Origin: Emergomyces orientalis
Lineage: Eukaryota; Ascomycota; Eurotiomycetes; Onygenales; Ajellomycetaceae
Assembly (NCBI GenBank): GCA_002110485.1
Contig: MOWL01000005.1
Span: 186,001 to 250,000, forward strand
DNA length: 64,000 nucleotides
Direction of reading: 5' to 3'
The notes below the pieces were generated by a model, which ran no database searches, was not told where the DNA came from, and saw only the letters and a program-made list of their open reading frames with translations. This document shows, in pieces, positions 32,563-44,544 of the stretch; the first letter of the stretch is position 1; each line of letters begins with the position of its first letter. The translations under genes were made by a program, and so were the position numbers.

Positions 32563-33744
32563 TCAACCCGCACATCTGCTCGCCTCAACGCCGGCAATCC
32601 AGACCCTCTCGACCAACCGAGAATTCTTAATATCGACGGTCGGATCGGCCGCTAGAAGGACCAGGTCAGCCCGAAGCCCATCACGAATAGCTCCCCGGTC
32701 AATAAGTTGGAATGTCAATGCGGATGTCTCAGTTGCAGCCCTGATAGCAGCGGTGGGAGAAAGCCCTGCCTCAACAAGCAATTCCAATTCGTCGTGTATC
32801 GATTTGCCAAATGGCGGGTTAGGGGCGAGCCAGTGATCGTTCGCATCTGTACCAACAACAATTGGTACACCAACCTCGTGCATGGCAGTTACACTACCCG
32901 CTGCAACCTCCCTATACGTTGTGGGAGGTGCATCGATGGAGTTCAGCAGTAATTTGATTATGGACAAGGTAGGAACGATAGCAATGCGCCGATTATTAGC
33001 GGCTGAAGCAAGATGCGTTTTCAGCGCAGAGCCGACAGGTTTATCGATGGGGGTGTGGGTGAGGACGTCCGTACCAGCTTCTTCGGCCATTGTATAATGT
33101 GCTTCGGTGAGGGCGTGGGTGATAACCTGTTTCCCGCTATCGTGAGCAGCTTCAATGATCGCTTCTAGCGTAGTCTTGTCCGGCCCAAGGGTATCGAGAA
33201 TCACTTTTATATAGTCGACACCCTCAGCAAGCCGGTTTGCAACGAATCTACGGCCTGACTCAGGAGTTGAGAGGAGGGAATCTGGTGGGAAACCCGGAAC
33301 TTGACTGTTGGTGGTCCCGTTTACCGTACCCCCAGCGCCAGACCCGTAAATGTCGGCGGCACCTGTGGCCTCCCTGCATTTCAGAATGGTTGAATAGGGA
33401 AATGCGCCCATGTCCAAGGCCGTTGTGATGCCGTATTTGGCCATAGTGAATAGATATGAACATGAGGTAATATGGGCGTGGCCATCGATTAGACCTGGGA
33501 TAAGGTAGCCGCCTTTGCCATCCACAATTTTCGCGCCATGGGGGCTAGAGGAATTGTTGATTCTTTTTCCAATAAATAGTATAGAAGTTCTTTCTTCAAA
33601 GTGTGTCCCATTAAAAATATGAACGTTGCTGATGAGGGTTTTTGCAGGTGTCTCCGCCCTCGTCCGTAAGACACTAGTCGGAGTGTCGCATGCTGCAGCA
33701 AGCACTATCAGGAGAGTACTGTAAGTAAGAAATGATAAACGCAT
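32563..33744 (-). CDS. secreted metal-dependent amidohydrolase
   Basis: Single exon, 393 residues from the ATG at 33744. A signal peptide is visible (MRLSFLTYSTLLIVLAAACD). The amidohydrolase fold has the metal-binding HxH in PGLIDGHAHI, a probable bridging lysine in GVDYIKVIL, histidines in VITHALTEAHY and VLTHTP, and the catalytic aspartate in VVGTDANDHW. The C terminus has ATETSALTFQLIDRGAIRDG and ADLVLLAADP, the usual beta-sandwich return. The family includes imidazolonepropionase-like and carboxypeptidase-type hydrolases that cleave cyclic amides or dipeptides. The substrate cannot be told from sequence. It is transcribed away from the VOC dioxygenase across a 992-bp spacer. Confidence 0.88.
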   Translation of the reverse strand: MRLSFLTYSTLLIVLAAACDTPTSVLRTRAETPAKTLISNVHIFNGTHFEERTSILFIGKRINNSSSPHGAKIVDGKGGYLIPGLIDGHAHITSCSYLFTMAKYGITTALDMGAFPYSTILKCREATGAADIYGSGAGGTVNGTTNSQVPGFPPDSLLSTPESGRRFVANRLAEGVDYIKVILDTLGPDKTTLEAIIEAAHDSGKQVITHALTEAHYTMAEEAGTDVLTHTPIDKPVGSALKTHLASAANNRRIAIVPTLSIIKLLLNSIDAPPTTYREVAAGSVTAMHEVGVPIVVGTDANDHWLAPNPPFGKSIHDELELLVEAGLSPTAAIRAATETSALTFQLIDRGAIRDGLRADLVLLAADPTVDIKNSRLVERVWIAGVEASRCAG

Positions 33745-34736
33745 TGCCAAAGATCTCAATCCTATTCACGCAGACGAAATTATCTGATAAACACGGGCTT
33801 GATCTGAAGCTTTATTAAAATTCTTAACTCCCGTGGTTGTGTCGGCTTGCGCAAGCCCACGGAAGCCTAAATAGATATCTCGTAACTTTGCTAATTCCCA
33901 CCCAAAAATCGAAGAATGTTTTGTTTCTCATTTGGGGTAGGAGTCTAACCGGCCAATCGGTAATGTCAGCACAACTTCTCCTCAGGCAATTTCTATAAAC
34001 ATCATCGTTCAAACGTGGGGCAATCAACCAAACTTATATAATTCTCCATGTTCCCCTCCCAAGTCTCAGACAGATGAAAGGCCAGCTAAAGGTGATTGCA
34101 TAGCTAACAGTTAAGTCTGTGACTTACGAGTCCTGACGGCTCGAGTAAAGTAAGAAGGTTTTAAGCCTGGTGCTGCCCGTATTCCGCCCGAAGGTAGCGC
34201 TTTCGATTAAAGGCTGAGAAGAACTGGCATGTTTGATTGATACTCCAGATGTGTCAGAGCACCGATGGTGACTTTCAAGTAGTAATTTTTATCTGACGGA
34301 TAGCTATTCTTGGTAGACAAGTGTGGGCTACCGCTACCGAACCAAATCTCACTCGTATCAAAAGACGAAGCGTATTGGTGCATCACCGATATTATGTTTG
34401 TATGACATTTTCGAATAAATTATTGGTAAATGTTCAGGGATGTCACTGGAAACATCCCTTGCTACCCTCCAGATGACACAAGCGGGGGCGGGCTGAAGCT
34501 TACAAAGGGTTCATTGCTGATGCGGGCCTTCTGCCTGGGAAATGCCATTGATATAAATCTGTGATGAACAATCTCTACTGTCGTGCGCTTACGAACAAAA
34601 TAGAGACTCCTAATGGCTAGGTAGCCGCCTTACAAGTGCTCCTCAACCCCACATTTCCAGACCAGAAGCTTGTGAGATCATCTAGGACTTTTCCTCCAAA
34701 ATAACATCGGTGCCGAACGCAACTCATATAGCCAAT
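33745..34736. promoter_or_regulatory. divergent spacer between amidohydrolase and VOC dioxygenase
   Basis: 992 bp between two start codons pointing outward. CCAATCGG occurs at 33952-33959. No coding signal was recognised. Confidence 0.35.
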
Positions 34737-36139
34737 ATGGTACGGGCTCAATTCACTCTCAACCCGTGCACAGATATTAAAAGGACATCCATGCTGACAA
34801 CCACCAAATAGGCCGAAAAAATTGATGAGATTCCTAGAAGCCATGGCGCATCTGTTCCCGACGAAATCGCAATTGGGAAGGATGGAGAGACTCAGGAAGA
34901 GTGGCTTAGCAAACATAGGACTTCGTCCGAACTGATCAAACTGACAAAACTTGTTCATATGCGATACCAACATCCTGACCTGGATGAAATTACGCAGTTC
35001 CTTCAAGGTATGAGAACGGAAATTCTGGGCAACCAGCACAATATGCTGTCAAAGCACATGTTACGCCCCTTCACAACTGGCATGCTATATATCGTCGCTG
35101 AGCTAATACCGTTGGTTGAAATGCAGATTTCGGTATGCACGTAACTATGAAAACGGATACCGAGGTATGGTACCGCGGATACGGCCCTGACCAGTATATC
35201 TACTATGCGCAGAAAGGACCAAAGAAGTTTTTGGGTGGTACTTTCGAAGTTGAATCTTATGCCGAACTTGAGCAGTATAGTCTGGTCCTACACCTCATTA
35301 TGTTTAATAGGTGACAGATCTGACCAGCTTCTCTTTTTTCCCAACAGAGCAGCCCAGCTCTCAGAAGCGGGACCGATTGAAAAGCTTGAAAACGCCCCGG
35401 GTGGTGGTTGGCTAGTGACTCTCACGGATCCAGAAGGATTTCCCTTGAATCTGATCTACGGCCAAACACCCGCGGAGGGGGGCAAGGTGCCGGAGAAGTT
35501 GATCGTGAATTATGAAGTAGAGAAATCAAGGGAGCGCATGTTCCAGCGTTTTCAAGCTGGGCCAGCTGCGATGTACAAAGTAAGATACCACACGTATACC
35601 CGTGTACCAACTCTTCTGTTAGCTAAATCCAATTTCAGCTTGGCCACTACGGTCTCTGCGTGACAAAATTTGACGAACTCCTCCATTGGTACACGAACAC
35701 CTTCAACCTCGTACCTAGCGATATGCTATATGTCAACGAACCTTCTTCTGCCGAAGACGCGCCAGAGAAACGCAAAATCGTCGCGATGTTCGCTCACATC
35801 GACCGCGGTCTCGACACTGTCGATCACCACACATTCTTTTTGAGCAGGAACCCAACCGGCCACGTGCACCATTGTTCATTTGAGGTGCATGACTTTGACA
35901 CAGTTCAGCTGGGTCACCAGTGGCTGGAGATGAAGGGGTACAAGGCTGTGTGGGGAGTGGGCCGCCATATTCTCGGATCTCAGCTCTTTGACTATTGGTG
36001 GGACACGACTGGAAATATGATGGAGCATTATGCGGATGGTGATATTGTGAATAAGTTCACGCCAATTGGATATCTATCCGCGGGGGACGAGTCATTGGCA
36101 GTGTGGGGACCGGAGGTACCCAAGTCGTTCTTGGATTAA
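34737..36139 (+). CDS. two-domain VOC (extradiol-type) dioxygenase
   Basis: Five coding exons, 34737-34739, 34812-35007, 35127-35274, 35348-35579 and 35639-36139, encode 359 residues. The first coding exon is the ATG alone. The N-terminal VOC module carries DFGMHVTMKTDTEVWYRGYG and the segment LTDPEGFPLNLIYG. The C-terminal module has LGHYGLCVTKFDELLHWYTN, HVHHCSFEVHDFDTVQLGHQ and MMEHYADGD. These place the His, His, Glu ligands for a divalent metal as in 2,3-dihydroxybiphenyl or catechol 2,3-dioxygenases. Such enzymes open catechol rings using Fe(II) and oxygen. The actual substrate is unknown. There is no signal peptide, so it is probably cytosolic. Confidence 0.88.
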
Positions 36140-37062
36140 TTGGCATAAAAACGAATTGGTAAATTGGGATGGTTGAAGGAGATATGATGATGGTTTCATT
36201 AAATTGTTTTCTAGATCCTGTTCTTGGGATATTTAATGCCCAAGTGGCGGGGTCAGGAATGCATCTGCATCAGATATGCATTGATCCCCACATCTTGAAT
36301 TTTTGAAAGGGGCTTCGGGTCACTCACTATGCAATGTGCAATGCACGAGCTGTGACAAACTATCAATTAGTCGTTGCGAATATATAGCTTCAATTTGATT
36401 ACTACTTATCTCGGCTTATAGGTGCTGCCGGTTCGATTCCACTGTGTTTCGGAGAGTTATCCTATATCGTAGCCTTTTCCCATTTTTGGTTTGGGAGAAT
36501 GCCATCGCAGGGACCCATATGCCTTCGTTTTTTCCCGTTTCATTTGACAGTTAACCACAATGTGAATCAAATGTATCCCTTCTTTCTGCGCATTGTAGAT
36601 ACCGAAATAATCTCCAACACGTTCAAGATTGATGTAGAAAGACGATGGGGTTGAGAATCCACAGCGACTGGTTAAAAGAATAGATCTGTTCTCTCCAATG
36701 TGTATCATTAATGTATATATCACGCTGGCAAGTAAGTTATGACCACAAAAAAATATCAGTTAAAACCAGGGTAGAAAAATGATCGAAGTGGTGATTGAAA
36801 GAAAATTGGGAGAGGGTGATTAGGTAATGTTACTGGTATTTCAAAAACCGTAATTTACCAAATTTGTTACAGTAAATTTTATATGCGATTGAGCAGAAAA
36901 ACGTCCGATCAAACGATCAAACGATCAAATGGGAAAGAAATCGATGTACTCGATGATATGATGTATGATATCGTGCTTATACCCCTGGTTTGATTTTCTG
37001 GTCTATCCTTTTTCTATTTTATTATATTTTCCATGATATAAGCTCGCATTCCTGCGCCAATC
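36140..37062. other. intergenic
   Basis: 3' region of the VOC gene and promoter of the RNA helicase. It contains GATCAAACGATCAAACGATCAAA near 36906. A GGTTCGATTCC at 36430 resembles a tRNA B box, but no tRNA folds there. Confidence 0.5.
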
Positions 37063-39813
37063 ATGCGCAAAGAAAAGACATTGAACAGCGCGCATATGAA
37101 CCAGAAATCTCATCGCCAGTCACTATCTCCGGACACCAATAAGGGTGATACGAAACCTACACTGTCACTTGCAGATAAGAAAATGAGCAAGAAGAGGAAA
37201 AGAAATGAAGACGTCACCTGTGCAGGCCAGCAACATTCTGACCCAAAACGGGCGGTCCTACATGATGGAGATTCACTAGGGACAACGACTGCTACGACCG
37301 AGAAGGGCCAGATAACACGGGATAGCGCTACAAGTAATAATAACAATAAGTCTAACGCTCCGGCAAATTATAGACAGGATGGCGGCAGAAGTACCCGAGA
37401 GAAAAGACGAAATGGCCTGGCAAATGGAGGTGCGCTTGCATCTTTAAAAGACCGGGCCAAAGCTCTATACCAAACTCGCAAAGAACTACCAATATTCCCC
37501 CACGTGGATGAAATCCGCAAACATCTCCAGCATAATGATGTCATGTTGCTCGTTGGTGAGACGGGTAGCGGGAAAAGTACGCAGGTGCCCCAGTTTTTGG
37601 TCGATGAGAAATGGGCGCGGGCAAGGATTGTCAAAGTTTCTTCAACGACGATAAAACCGAAAGCGATATCTCAGTCCAAGTCGGCAAATGGTGACAATGA
37701 TCTAGCTCCAAAGAAGACTATTATGAAGGATATCACGGTTGGTGGATGCATTGCCATTACGCAACCTAGACGTGTTGCTGCTGTTTCCCTCGCAAGACGT
37801 GTGGCAGATGAAATGGGTACTCCACTGGGAAATTCGTCGCCGGCGAGTAAAGTGGGATATTCGGTACGGTTTGATTCTTCGACGTCACCCAATACCAGGA
37901 TCAAGTTCCTGACTGAGGGGATGTTGCTCCAGGAGATGTTGACTGATCCTTGGTTGACCAAATACAGCGCTGTGGTTGTTGATGAAGTACATGAGCGGGG
38001 CGTTAATGTTGATCTTATTTTGGGGTTTTTGAGGAACATGGTGTCTGGGATGAACGAGGGGAGGGGTGGGCTGCCATTGAAGGTAGTCGTTATGAGTGCC
38101 ACTGCAGACATGGAGAGTTTGCTTGGGTTCTTCGGGGAGGGACTAAACCAACAGAAGGAGAAAGGAGCACACTCGGGCTCTGAATGGAGTGGAATATCGG
38201 ACGAAGATGGTAATTCTGAACAGGATAAGGTGAAGCGCGTAAACAATAAGCTTTCTGACGAAATCTCGTCACCATCGTCAAAAGACGTCTCGGTTTGCCA
38301 TATTAAAGGTCGTCAATATCCAGTCAAGGTTATTTATTCTCCTGAGCCAGTTAACGATTTCGTGGACGCAGCTCTCCAAACAATTTTTCAAATCCACATG
38401 AAAGAACCACTACCAGGCGATATTCTGGTATTCCTAACAGGCCAGGAAACGGTAGAATCTCTCGAGGCCCTCGTCAATGAATACGCTGTCGGTATGGACC
38501 CTGCTTTGCCCAAAATACAAGTGCTTCCCTTATTCGCCGCTCTCCCTCAAGCAGCACAACAAAGAGTCTTCATGCCAGCCCCACCCAGAACCCGCAAAAT
38601 CATCTTATCCACCAACATCGCAGAGACATCCGTGACCGTCTCCGGCGTCCGCTACGTGGTTGACTGCGGAAAAGCCAAAATGAAACAATTCCGCACGCGT
38701 CTCGGCTTAGATTCGCTACTTGTTAAACCGATATCAAAATCCGCAGCGATTCAACGGAAAGGTCGTGCGGGGAGAGAAGCGCCCGGTCAATGCTACAGGC
38801 TCTACACAGAAAAGGATTACTTGGCATTACAAGAAGCAAACACGCCTGAGATCCTGCGCTGCGATTTGAGCCAGGCGATCTTGAACATGAAAGCGAGGGG
38901 CGTTGGTGACATTGTTGGCTTCCCGTTCTTAACCCGTCCATCTAGAGAGGCCCTTGAGAAAGCCCTGCTGCAGTTATTCAGCATCCAGGCACTGGATGAA
39001 ATGGGAAAGATCAGCGAGATTGGTGAGAAAATTGCTAAACTTCCTCTTACCGCGCAGCTCGGGCGCGTTCTTCTTGCTAGTGCGGAGCATGGGCCGGACT
39101 GCTTGCGCAATGTCATCGATGTCATTTCATGTCTCAGTGTTGAGAATATTTTCCTTAATACGGCGTCTGAAGAGAAGAAGGAAGATGCGGCAAAGGCGAG
39201 GCGGGACCTGTATCGAAGAGAAGGTGATCATTTGACAATGCTTGCTACAGTGAGGGCTTATGCGGGTGAAAATTCAGATCGGAAGGCATGGGCAAATAGA
39301 CATTTTGTTTCACATCGGGCAATGCAGGCGGTCATGGTATGTAAAAACAAATTACCATTACCTCTTCAAATTCTATCATTATCTCTCCCCGAAAACAAAA
39401 AGAAAAAAAGAGGTACCTAGGCTAACAGATATGACATATTGATACAGGACGTCCGAAAACAACTGTTAACGCAATGTCGACAAGCAAAACTCCTTCCAAA
39501 TACTAAAGACGCCACCGGCGCCGACGTCAATCACACTATACCCTCTTCGGAAGCAGACCCTATCTCAATCTTGAAATCCTTCCTGGTGGGATTCGCTTCC
39601 AACACTGCCCGCCTGTTCCCTGATGGCAGTTACAAGACAATTGTAGGCAACCAGACTGTTGCCATTCATCCGTCTAGCGTGCTGTTCGGCCGTAAAGTTG
39701 AAGCGATTATGTATAACGAGTATGTGTTTACCAACAGAAGTTATGCGAGGGGAGTAAGCGCTGTTCAGATCGATTGGGTGGGGGAAGTTCTAGGAGGGGA
39801 TTCTATGATTTGA
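37063..39813 (+). CDS. DHR2: DEAH-type RNA helicase, Dhr2/DHX33-like (ribosome biogenesis)
   Basis: Two exons, 37063-39336 and 39448-39813, encode 879 residues. The N-terminal 120 residues are basic and low complexity with an RKRNED-type nuclear signal. Helicase motifs are GETGSGKST (I), TQPRRVAA (Ia), VVVDEVHERGVN (II), SATAD (III), FLTGQETVE (IV), STNIAETSVTV (V) and QRKGRAGR (VI). The HA2 and OB-fold segments follow, with the intron between them. Yeast Dhr2 acts in nucleolar 18S rRNA processing; human DHX33 is related. A lysine/serine-rich insert of about 40 residues follows motif Ia-I, and another follows motif III. Motif II is DEVH rather than DEAH. Confidence 0.9.
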
Positions 39814-40600
39814 AATACCCGGGGGTAGATTTATCTGCTTTCTTATTATCTGAGAGCAGAGTGTAGCTTACTTCATGAATAGACTTACCGATATAGATCG
39901 CTTGCCCCAGTTTCTCATGTAGTTATTAGATTAAAAACATAGCGAGTGCTATAATCAGGAGAAATATACGCATATGTCCCTACCTACCTAGCTCCCTATC
40001 TCCTTATCTAAACCTTTTCCTTACTGGTCATGGAAACTGAGCTGTCACGTGGCATCGCTAGTGTCCTCATGGTCCCGGAGCTAAGTCAGAATAGGAAGTA
40101 AGAGTAGGCCACCTGCACCTGCTGGGCACCTGCCCGGGCACTCGGCACTCGGGATCTCCTGATCTCGGCAAATTCGGGCTCCCAGTTCCCCTATCTGACA
40201 AGTCTAACGATACTACTCCTCCCCGGAAACAGAATTGCCTTGTGCGATTCGCGCACCGAATAGCTCGTTTTACCAATTGAAAAAAGATGGACGGTGGCGT
40301 AATAAATCAAAATCGCTCTCGGGGCATGGCTCCATGATGCCCCCAATTCGGGGTTATTACCTGAATTATATATATCTTACATATTGTGTAGAGAAACGAG
40401 ACCGCTGAACGAAATGTCATTCAAAAGATTGAGCCATGCCCTAGCTAGCTAGCACAGGTAGTTATGTACTATCCACACGAAATAGATCATCAACTAAACT
40501 AATAACTAAAACATAACGGCATTATAATTATTGGCATATCAGTTTGTGCCCTAAACGAACTTCTTTGAAACCCCCTCATTTTCCTGTTTCTTTTCAAAAA
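39814..40600. other. intergenic, convergent 3' ends
   Basis: Spacer between the helicase and TauD genes. It has TCACGTGG at 40045-40052 and repeats of CTACCTA and TAGCTAGC. No gene was recognised. Confidence 0.5.
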
Positions 40601-42135
40601 CTAATCTGCATCCAACAGCGCCACTGGAGGCTGGTCATTCACCTGAATGCCTCCTCTCTTCTTCTCATTAGTGTCCCAGAATGGAAGCGCCCACCCTCCC
40701 TCACTCTCCGGTGTGGCCAGCCAGAGGCGCATAAGGTGTCTACGGGGAGCAGGAGGCGGGTAATCCTTGTATGCCGTACGGGCATGGAACACGTGGCAGT
40801 TGGAAAGGAACTGGATATCTCCGACATCAAGAACCATATGGAGCGCAAGCCTGAGGCAGGTATCCTCAAGCACAGTGAGCGCTTCAAGTTGTGCAGGCGA
40901 AAGTGGAGGGATGATGCCCTTGTCGGAAAAGCGAGTGAGAGAGCGGACGAAATATGGATCCCATCTATCGGAGAGCACATTGTTAGAGAAAGTTCTTCAT
41001 TGAGGATGACTATGAAGACGGCTGAGGGACAATGATTTGGCTGGAGTGGGCAGAGGTCAATTAACTGGTGGCTGGTGCTTTTCGACTCACTTCGCGAACA
41101 CCCGTCCGTTTTCCGTGGGTTCGACGTAGAAAACGCAGGCTCTTATATATTCCTCCTGCCCGACGCTGGTTTCGCCCTTACGATCAACGTACCAGATGGG
41201 CTGGGTGAGTGTTTCGAGGACATCCGGCCGTTCGTTGGCGAGGACATTGTATACGTGATGGGTGGACACGATATCTGATTCTCCCCCCTCGAGCGCTTTC
41301 GCGATGCAAAGAAGCCCAACGATGTCGCCGTCATCCGTGTGGAAAAATTGTCTGTTCGAAAATTTCGGCGGGAGAATTTAGTATGAATGGAAGATGTAGT
41401 CATTCAAACGGAGATGGAAAAAGGAGAACGCAAACCCACCTGGCATTTGTTCTATATATCCGCACTTTATCGGTCTGTTGGGAGTCCTCTCCTAAGTCCT
41501 TGACATGCCCAAGGACATGACCACGGCTGTTCTGGCTGACAAAGTATCCTAGGTACGTGCCCAACCCCATATAAGCTACGGCAGACTTATGGTTCCCCCA
41601 TTGCTCGACGGGGAATCCTTTGAACAGAATAAAGCCCTTCCCGTTAATGATATCTTCCCTCAGTCCTGCGAGGAAGGGGGATAGTTTGGGAAGAGGGAAG
41701 TTGCTCTGTGATATTTTGCATATTTGTGTGCACAAGTCAGGAAATACATCCATAATTTCTCCCTCAAAATTGAAGGAAGGGATAGAAGAGGTTGGGATCA
41801 ATTAATTGATAAACAAGGTAAAAACTCACCTTGGAAATACCCGTCAAAGGGATTTTAGCCGCAAGGAAGGCGTCGGATGCCTGGCTCAACTCGGCAATTT
41901 CTGCCTCGCTGAATCGATGTGTCCATTTCTCGGGGTTGTTCTTGTAATCTTCAGCTTTCCAGACTGTCCGCCCTGTGATCTCTTTGGGAAACTCTGAGAA
42001 CGGCTTGAGCTGTTCATAGATTGGGGGCTGTTGGCCAGTGGTCTTGAGCCCGTCGGGGAATAGGTCCAGCGATATGGGACCGCTTTTGAGCTGCTGAGTG
42101 GCGACAGCTGGAGTTTCGTACTCGACAGGTGCCAT
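40601..42135 (-). CDS. TauD/TfdA-family Fe(II)/2-oxoglutarate dioxygenase
   Basis: Four exons, 42135-41830, 41705-41440, 41351-41091 and 40964-40601, encode 398 residues; all junctions keep frame. Core motifs are FILFKGFPVEQW, the HxD iron-binding pair in QFFHTDDGDIVGLL, the distal His in NCHVFHARTAY, and the 2-oxoglutarate-binding Arg in RRHLMRLWLA. The N-terminal 100 residues are typical of the fungal TauD-like group and include FPKEITGRTVWKAEDY. Family members hydroxylate taurine, alkyl sulfates or other small acids; the substrate is not evident. For intron 1 a closer acceptor would add a short in-frame segment, but the chosen one gives the conserved SNFPLPKLSPFL junction. Confidence 0.9.
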
Positions 42136-43569
42136 TATTATAATAAGTGTTTACAAAAGAAAGGGGGAGGGCCGAAAAGAATTGAGAAGTTTTGATCAAC
42201 ACTGGAAAATAGGATGCTGATATATCCTGGCCAATAATGCGCTCTATAAGACGGTGCAGGTAGTACTTGATTGACAACCTGGAAATGTGTAAACTTTTAT
42301 AATATGTGAGTGATTAGAAACACACAATGAAGATGGGGTCCTCGCGGGCTATTATATGCCTCTTGTTCTAAAATAAATAATAAATATTGCTGCGGAATTA
42401 TTTCTTGGTTTCGGAACGGTTAGCTACAGCACGAAATATATGCACTGATTTAGCGCATAGATCATACATAATAAAGCTGGCGTAGAGTCGTTTGAGAATG
42501 TTATCATTTTAGCAGAGAGAGTGGAATATTCGGCAGTATATTTAATAGCTCTATTGGATGGATTCGCCGAGCTGCGGAGAAATGGGATTCATAGAACTGT
42601 GATGATTGTTTGGGCGAGGGTGATGGTGTAATCGAGGTGTGTTCTGTTGCGATTCCAGATGTTTTAATTGCGGGGTCAACTTAATTTGCCCCATCCCGCA
42701 GTCAACTGTCACGGTTGGTGATAAGGGGGAATGGTGGGGCTGGTGCCAGAGTCAGTGGGGATGAGGATACATGCCATCGCAGCAACGACTATAACTACTG
42801 GACATGTACTCTGTACAGAGTGAGCGGAATTCTTTCTGGAGAAGAGTTACATGAGCTATTCTTATATCCGAAAATATCTCCATCGCGTCGTAGGATTTGG
42901 AGGATGCCAATTCGCTTAGACTTCCGCTCCGGAAGATCTCAAGCCTCCCCCCCCCCCTTTTTTTTTTATCGACGAGCCGACATCCCTATGATAGACACAC
43001 ACATAGCGATACTGTTATCAGCCGATTGCTCGGGAACTTGCTTTCCACCTCGGAGCCCATCCGCAGCGCAGCCTGTTTGCAACCGAGCAAAAACTTCTGG
43101 CTTGTCCGCGCTTGCCTCACCATATTGGTGGAGGGCGCAATGACGCCCGAGATGAACTTGCCAAAGAAACATATCTCTCTCCAGGTGACAGGAAACTGGA
43201 AAATATGAGGCAAATGGATGAAAGACAGGAGACAGGAACAAGGCAGCACATGTATATGCTGTAGCAGACGAGCAGGCGTGATCTATCACCATCACAGTTT
43301 CTGATATTGTGCGAAGGCAAAATGCCTAGTATACAAGAGATGTCGAAAGTTGAGGAACTGCACACTCTGTTTGCTCTTCAGGCTCCTCTCCCTGAGCTCA
43401 CAAGGGGCAAATGGCTTGATGTGCTTTAAAAGGAAAACACACAGTACGTTCTGCTTAGTCTATTCGTATGATGCAAGAACTGAACTCGGAAAAACAGGAT
43501 TAGGCCAGCAGTGTTTTGAACGTCTACATCCATATCCTTTTCTATTATCGTGTCTACATATCGATCATT
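42136..43569. other. intergenic with polypyrimidine tract
   Basis: TauD promoter and alpha/beta hydrolase promoter, 1.4 kb in total. It includes C11T10 at 42947-42967. Short frames on both strands near 42900-43300 lack recognisable content. Confidence 0.45.
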
Positions 43570-44544
43570 ATGGAACCCACAAACATAAATTGGGAACAAG
43601 GGGAACATGAGGGTCTCGTTTCCATCGCTAACCATAGCCTTTTCCTCGCAGTCTACGGCCCAGATCGCCTTCCTGGTGACCCTATCGTTATCATCATGCC
43701 CAATGCAGCATCCAGCACCAAGCAATGGACCCCCGTTCGCAAACTCCTTCAGCCCATAGTTCGCACCATGCTCTACGATCGTTCTGGCCTTGGTGACTCA
43801 GAAGAAATGCCAAACCCTACTGCCCCCACTGCTGAGAATATTGCCATTGAGCTTGACGTCCTGCTCAGCGCGGCTAACATCAAACCACCCTACATCATCG
43901 TATGCCATTCCTACGGTGGTATTATTGCGCGGGAATTTCTTCATTTGAAACAGTTCAAGGGCGAAATTCGCGATGTTGTGGGGATGGTCTTTGTGGAAGC
44001 TGATCAGGAAAACACCACTGCGTTACGGCCTGATGAGCATGTGCGGCGAATGAGTCAGGGACAGGACTTACTTCGAGTCACTGGACTCTATCAAGAAATG
44101 GTGCTGGATCCAAAAGATCGGGATGGTCTGTACGTAGAAGCTGAAACTGAAAAGTTTAAAGAAACAGCTGAGGCGGAGTGTGGCCAGGTTGCCGACAGCC
44201 GTCTGGAATTGGGGGAGAAAAAGCAGCTGGAAGCGGATCCTCCAATTCTCGGGTCCTTTCCTGTCAGTGTAGTGATCGGAGATACAACGCGGGATCATGA
44301 GCGGATATACGAAGCTGCTGTTAGGGAAGGTAGGGAAGGCATCCCACCCCCGGCGGCATGGCAGAGAAGGATGGCGGAGTACCGGGAGTTGGATGAAATC
44401 CTGCAAATAGCAAACTTGAACCTCTCCACTACCCGCTCCATAGCAATTGCTGGAAATAGTGGCCACAACGTCCATCTGACTGAACCCGATACCATACTGG
44501 AGGAGGTTGAGTGGGTTTTGGATATTATTAAAGAGCCAGAATGA
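43570..44544 (+). CDS. alpha/beta hydrolase
   Basis: Single exon, 324 residues from ATG 43570. The fold is shown by PIVIIMPNAASSTKQW (oxyanion region), LYDRSGLGDSE, the nucleophile elbow VCHSYGGIIAREF, and the terminal histidine in AGNSGHNVHL. An acid residue is probably in the VVIGDTTRDHE strand. There is no signal peptide or lipase lid motif. Small-molecule esterase or epoxide hydrolase-like activity is possible but not assigned. The divergent TauD gene is 1.4 kb away. Confidence 0.85.
   Translation: MEPTNINWEQGEHEGLVSIANHSLFLAVYGPDRLPGDPIVIIMPNAASSTKQWTPVRKLLQPIVRTMLYDRSGLGDSEEMPNPTAPTAENIAIELDVLLSAANIKPPYIIVCHSYGGIIAREFLHLKQFKGEIRDVVGMVFVEADQENTTALRPDEHVRRMSQGQDLLRVTGLYQEMVLDPKDRDGLYVEAETEKFKETAEAECGQVADSRLELGEKKQLEADPPILGSFPVSVVIGDTTRDHERIYEAAVREGREGIPPPAAWQRRMAEYRELDEILQIANLNLSTTRSIAIAGNSGHNVHLTEPDTILEEVEWVLDIIKEPE

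Noticed and set aside
36430..36440. GGTTCGATTCC, resembling a tRNA B box
   Set aside because: No A box upstream, and the flanking bases do not form a T stem or acceptor stem.
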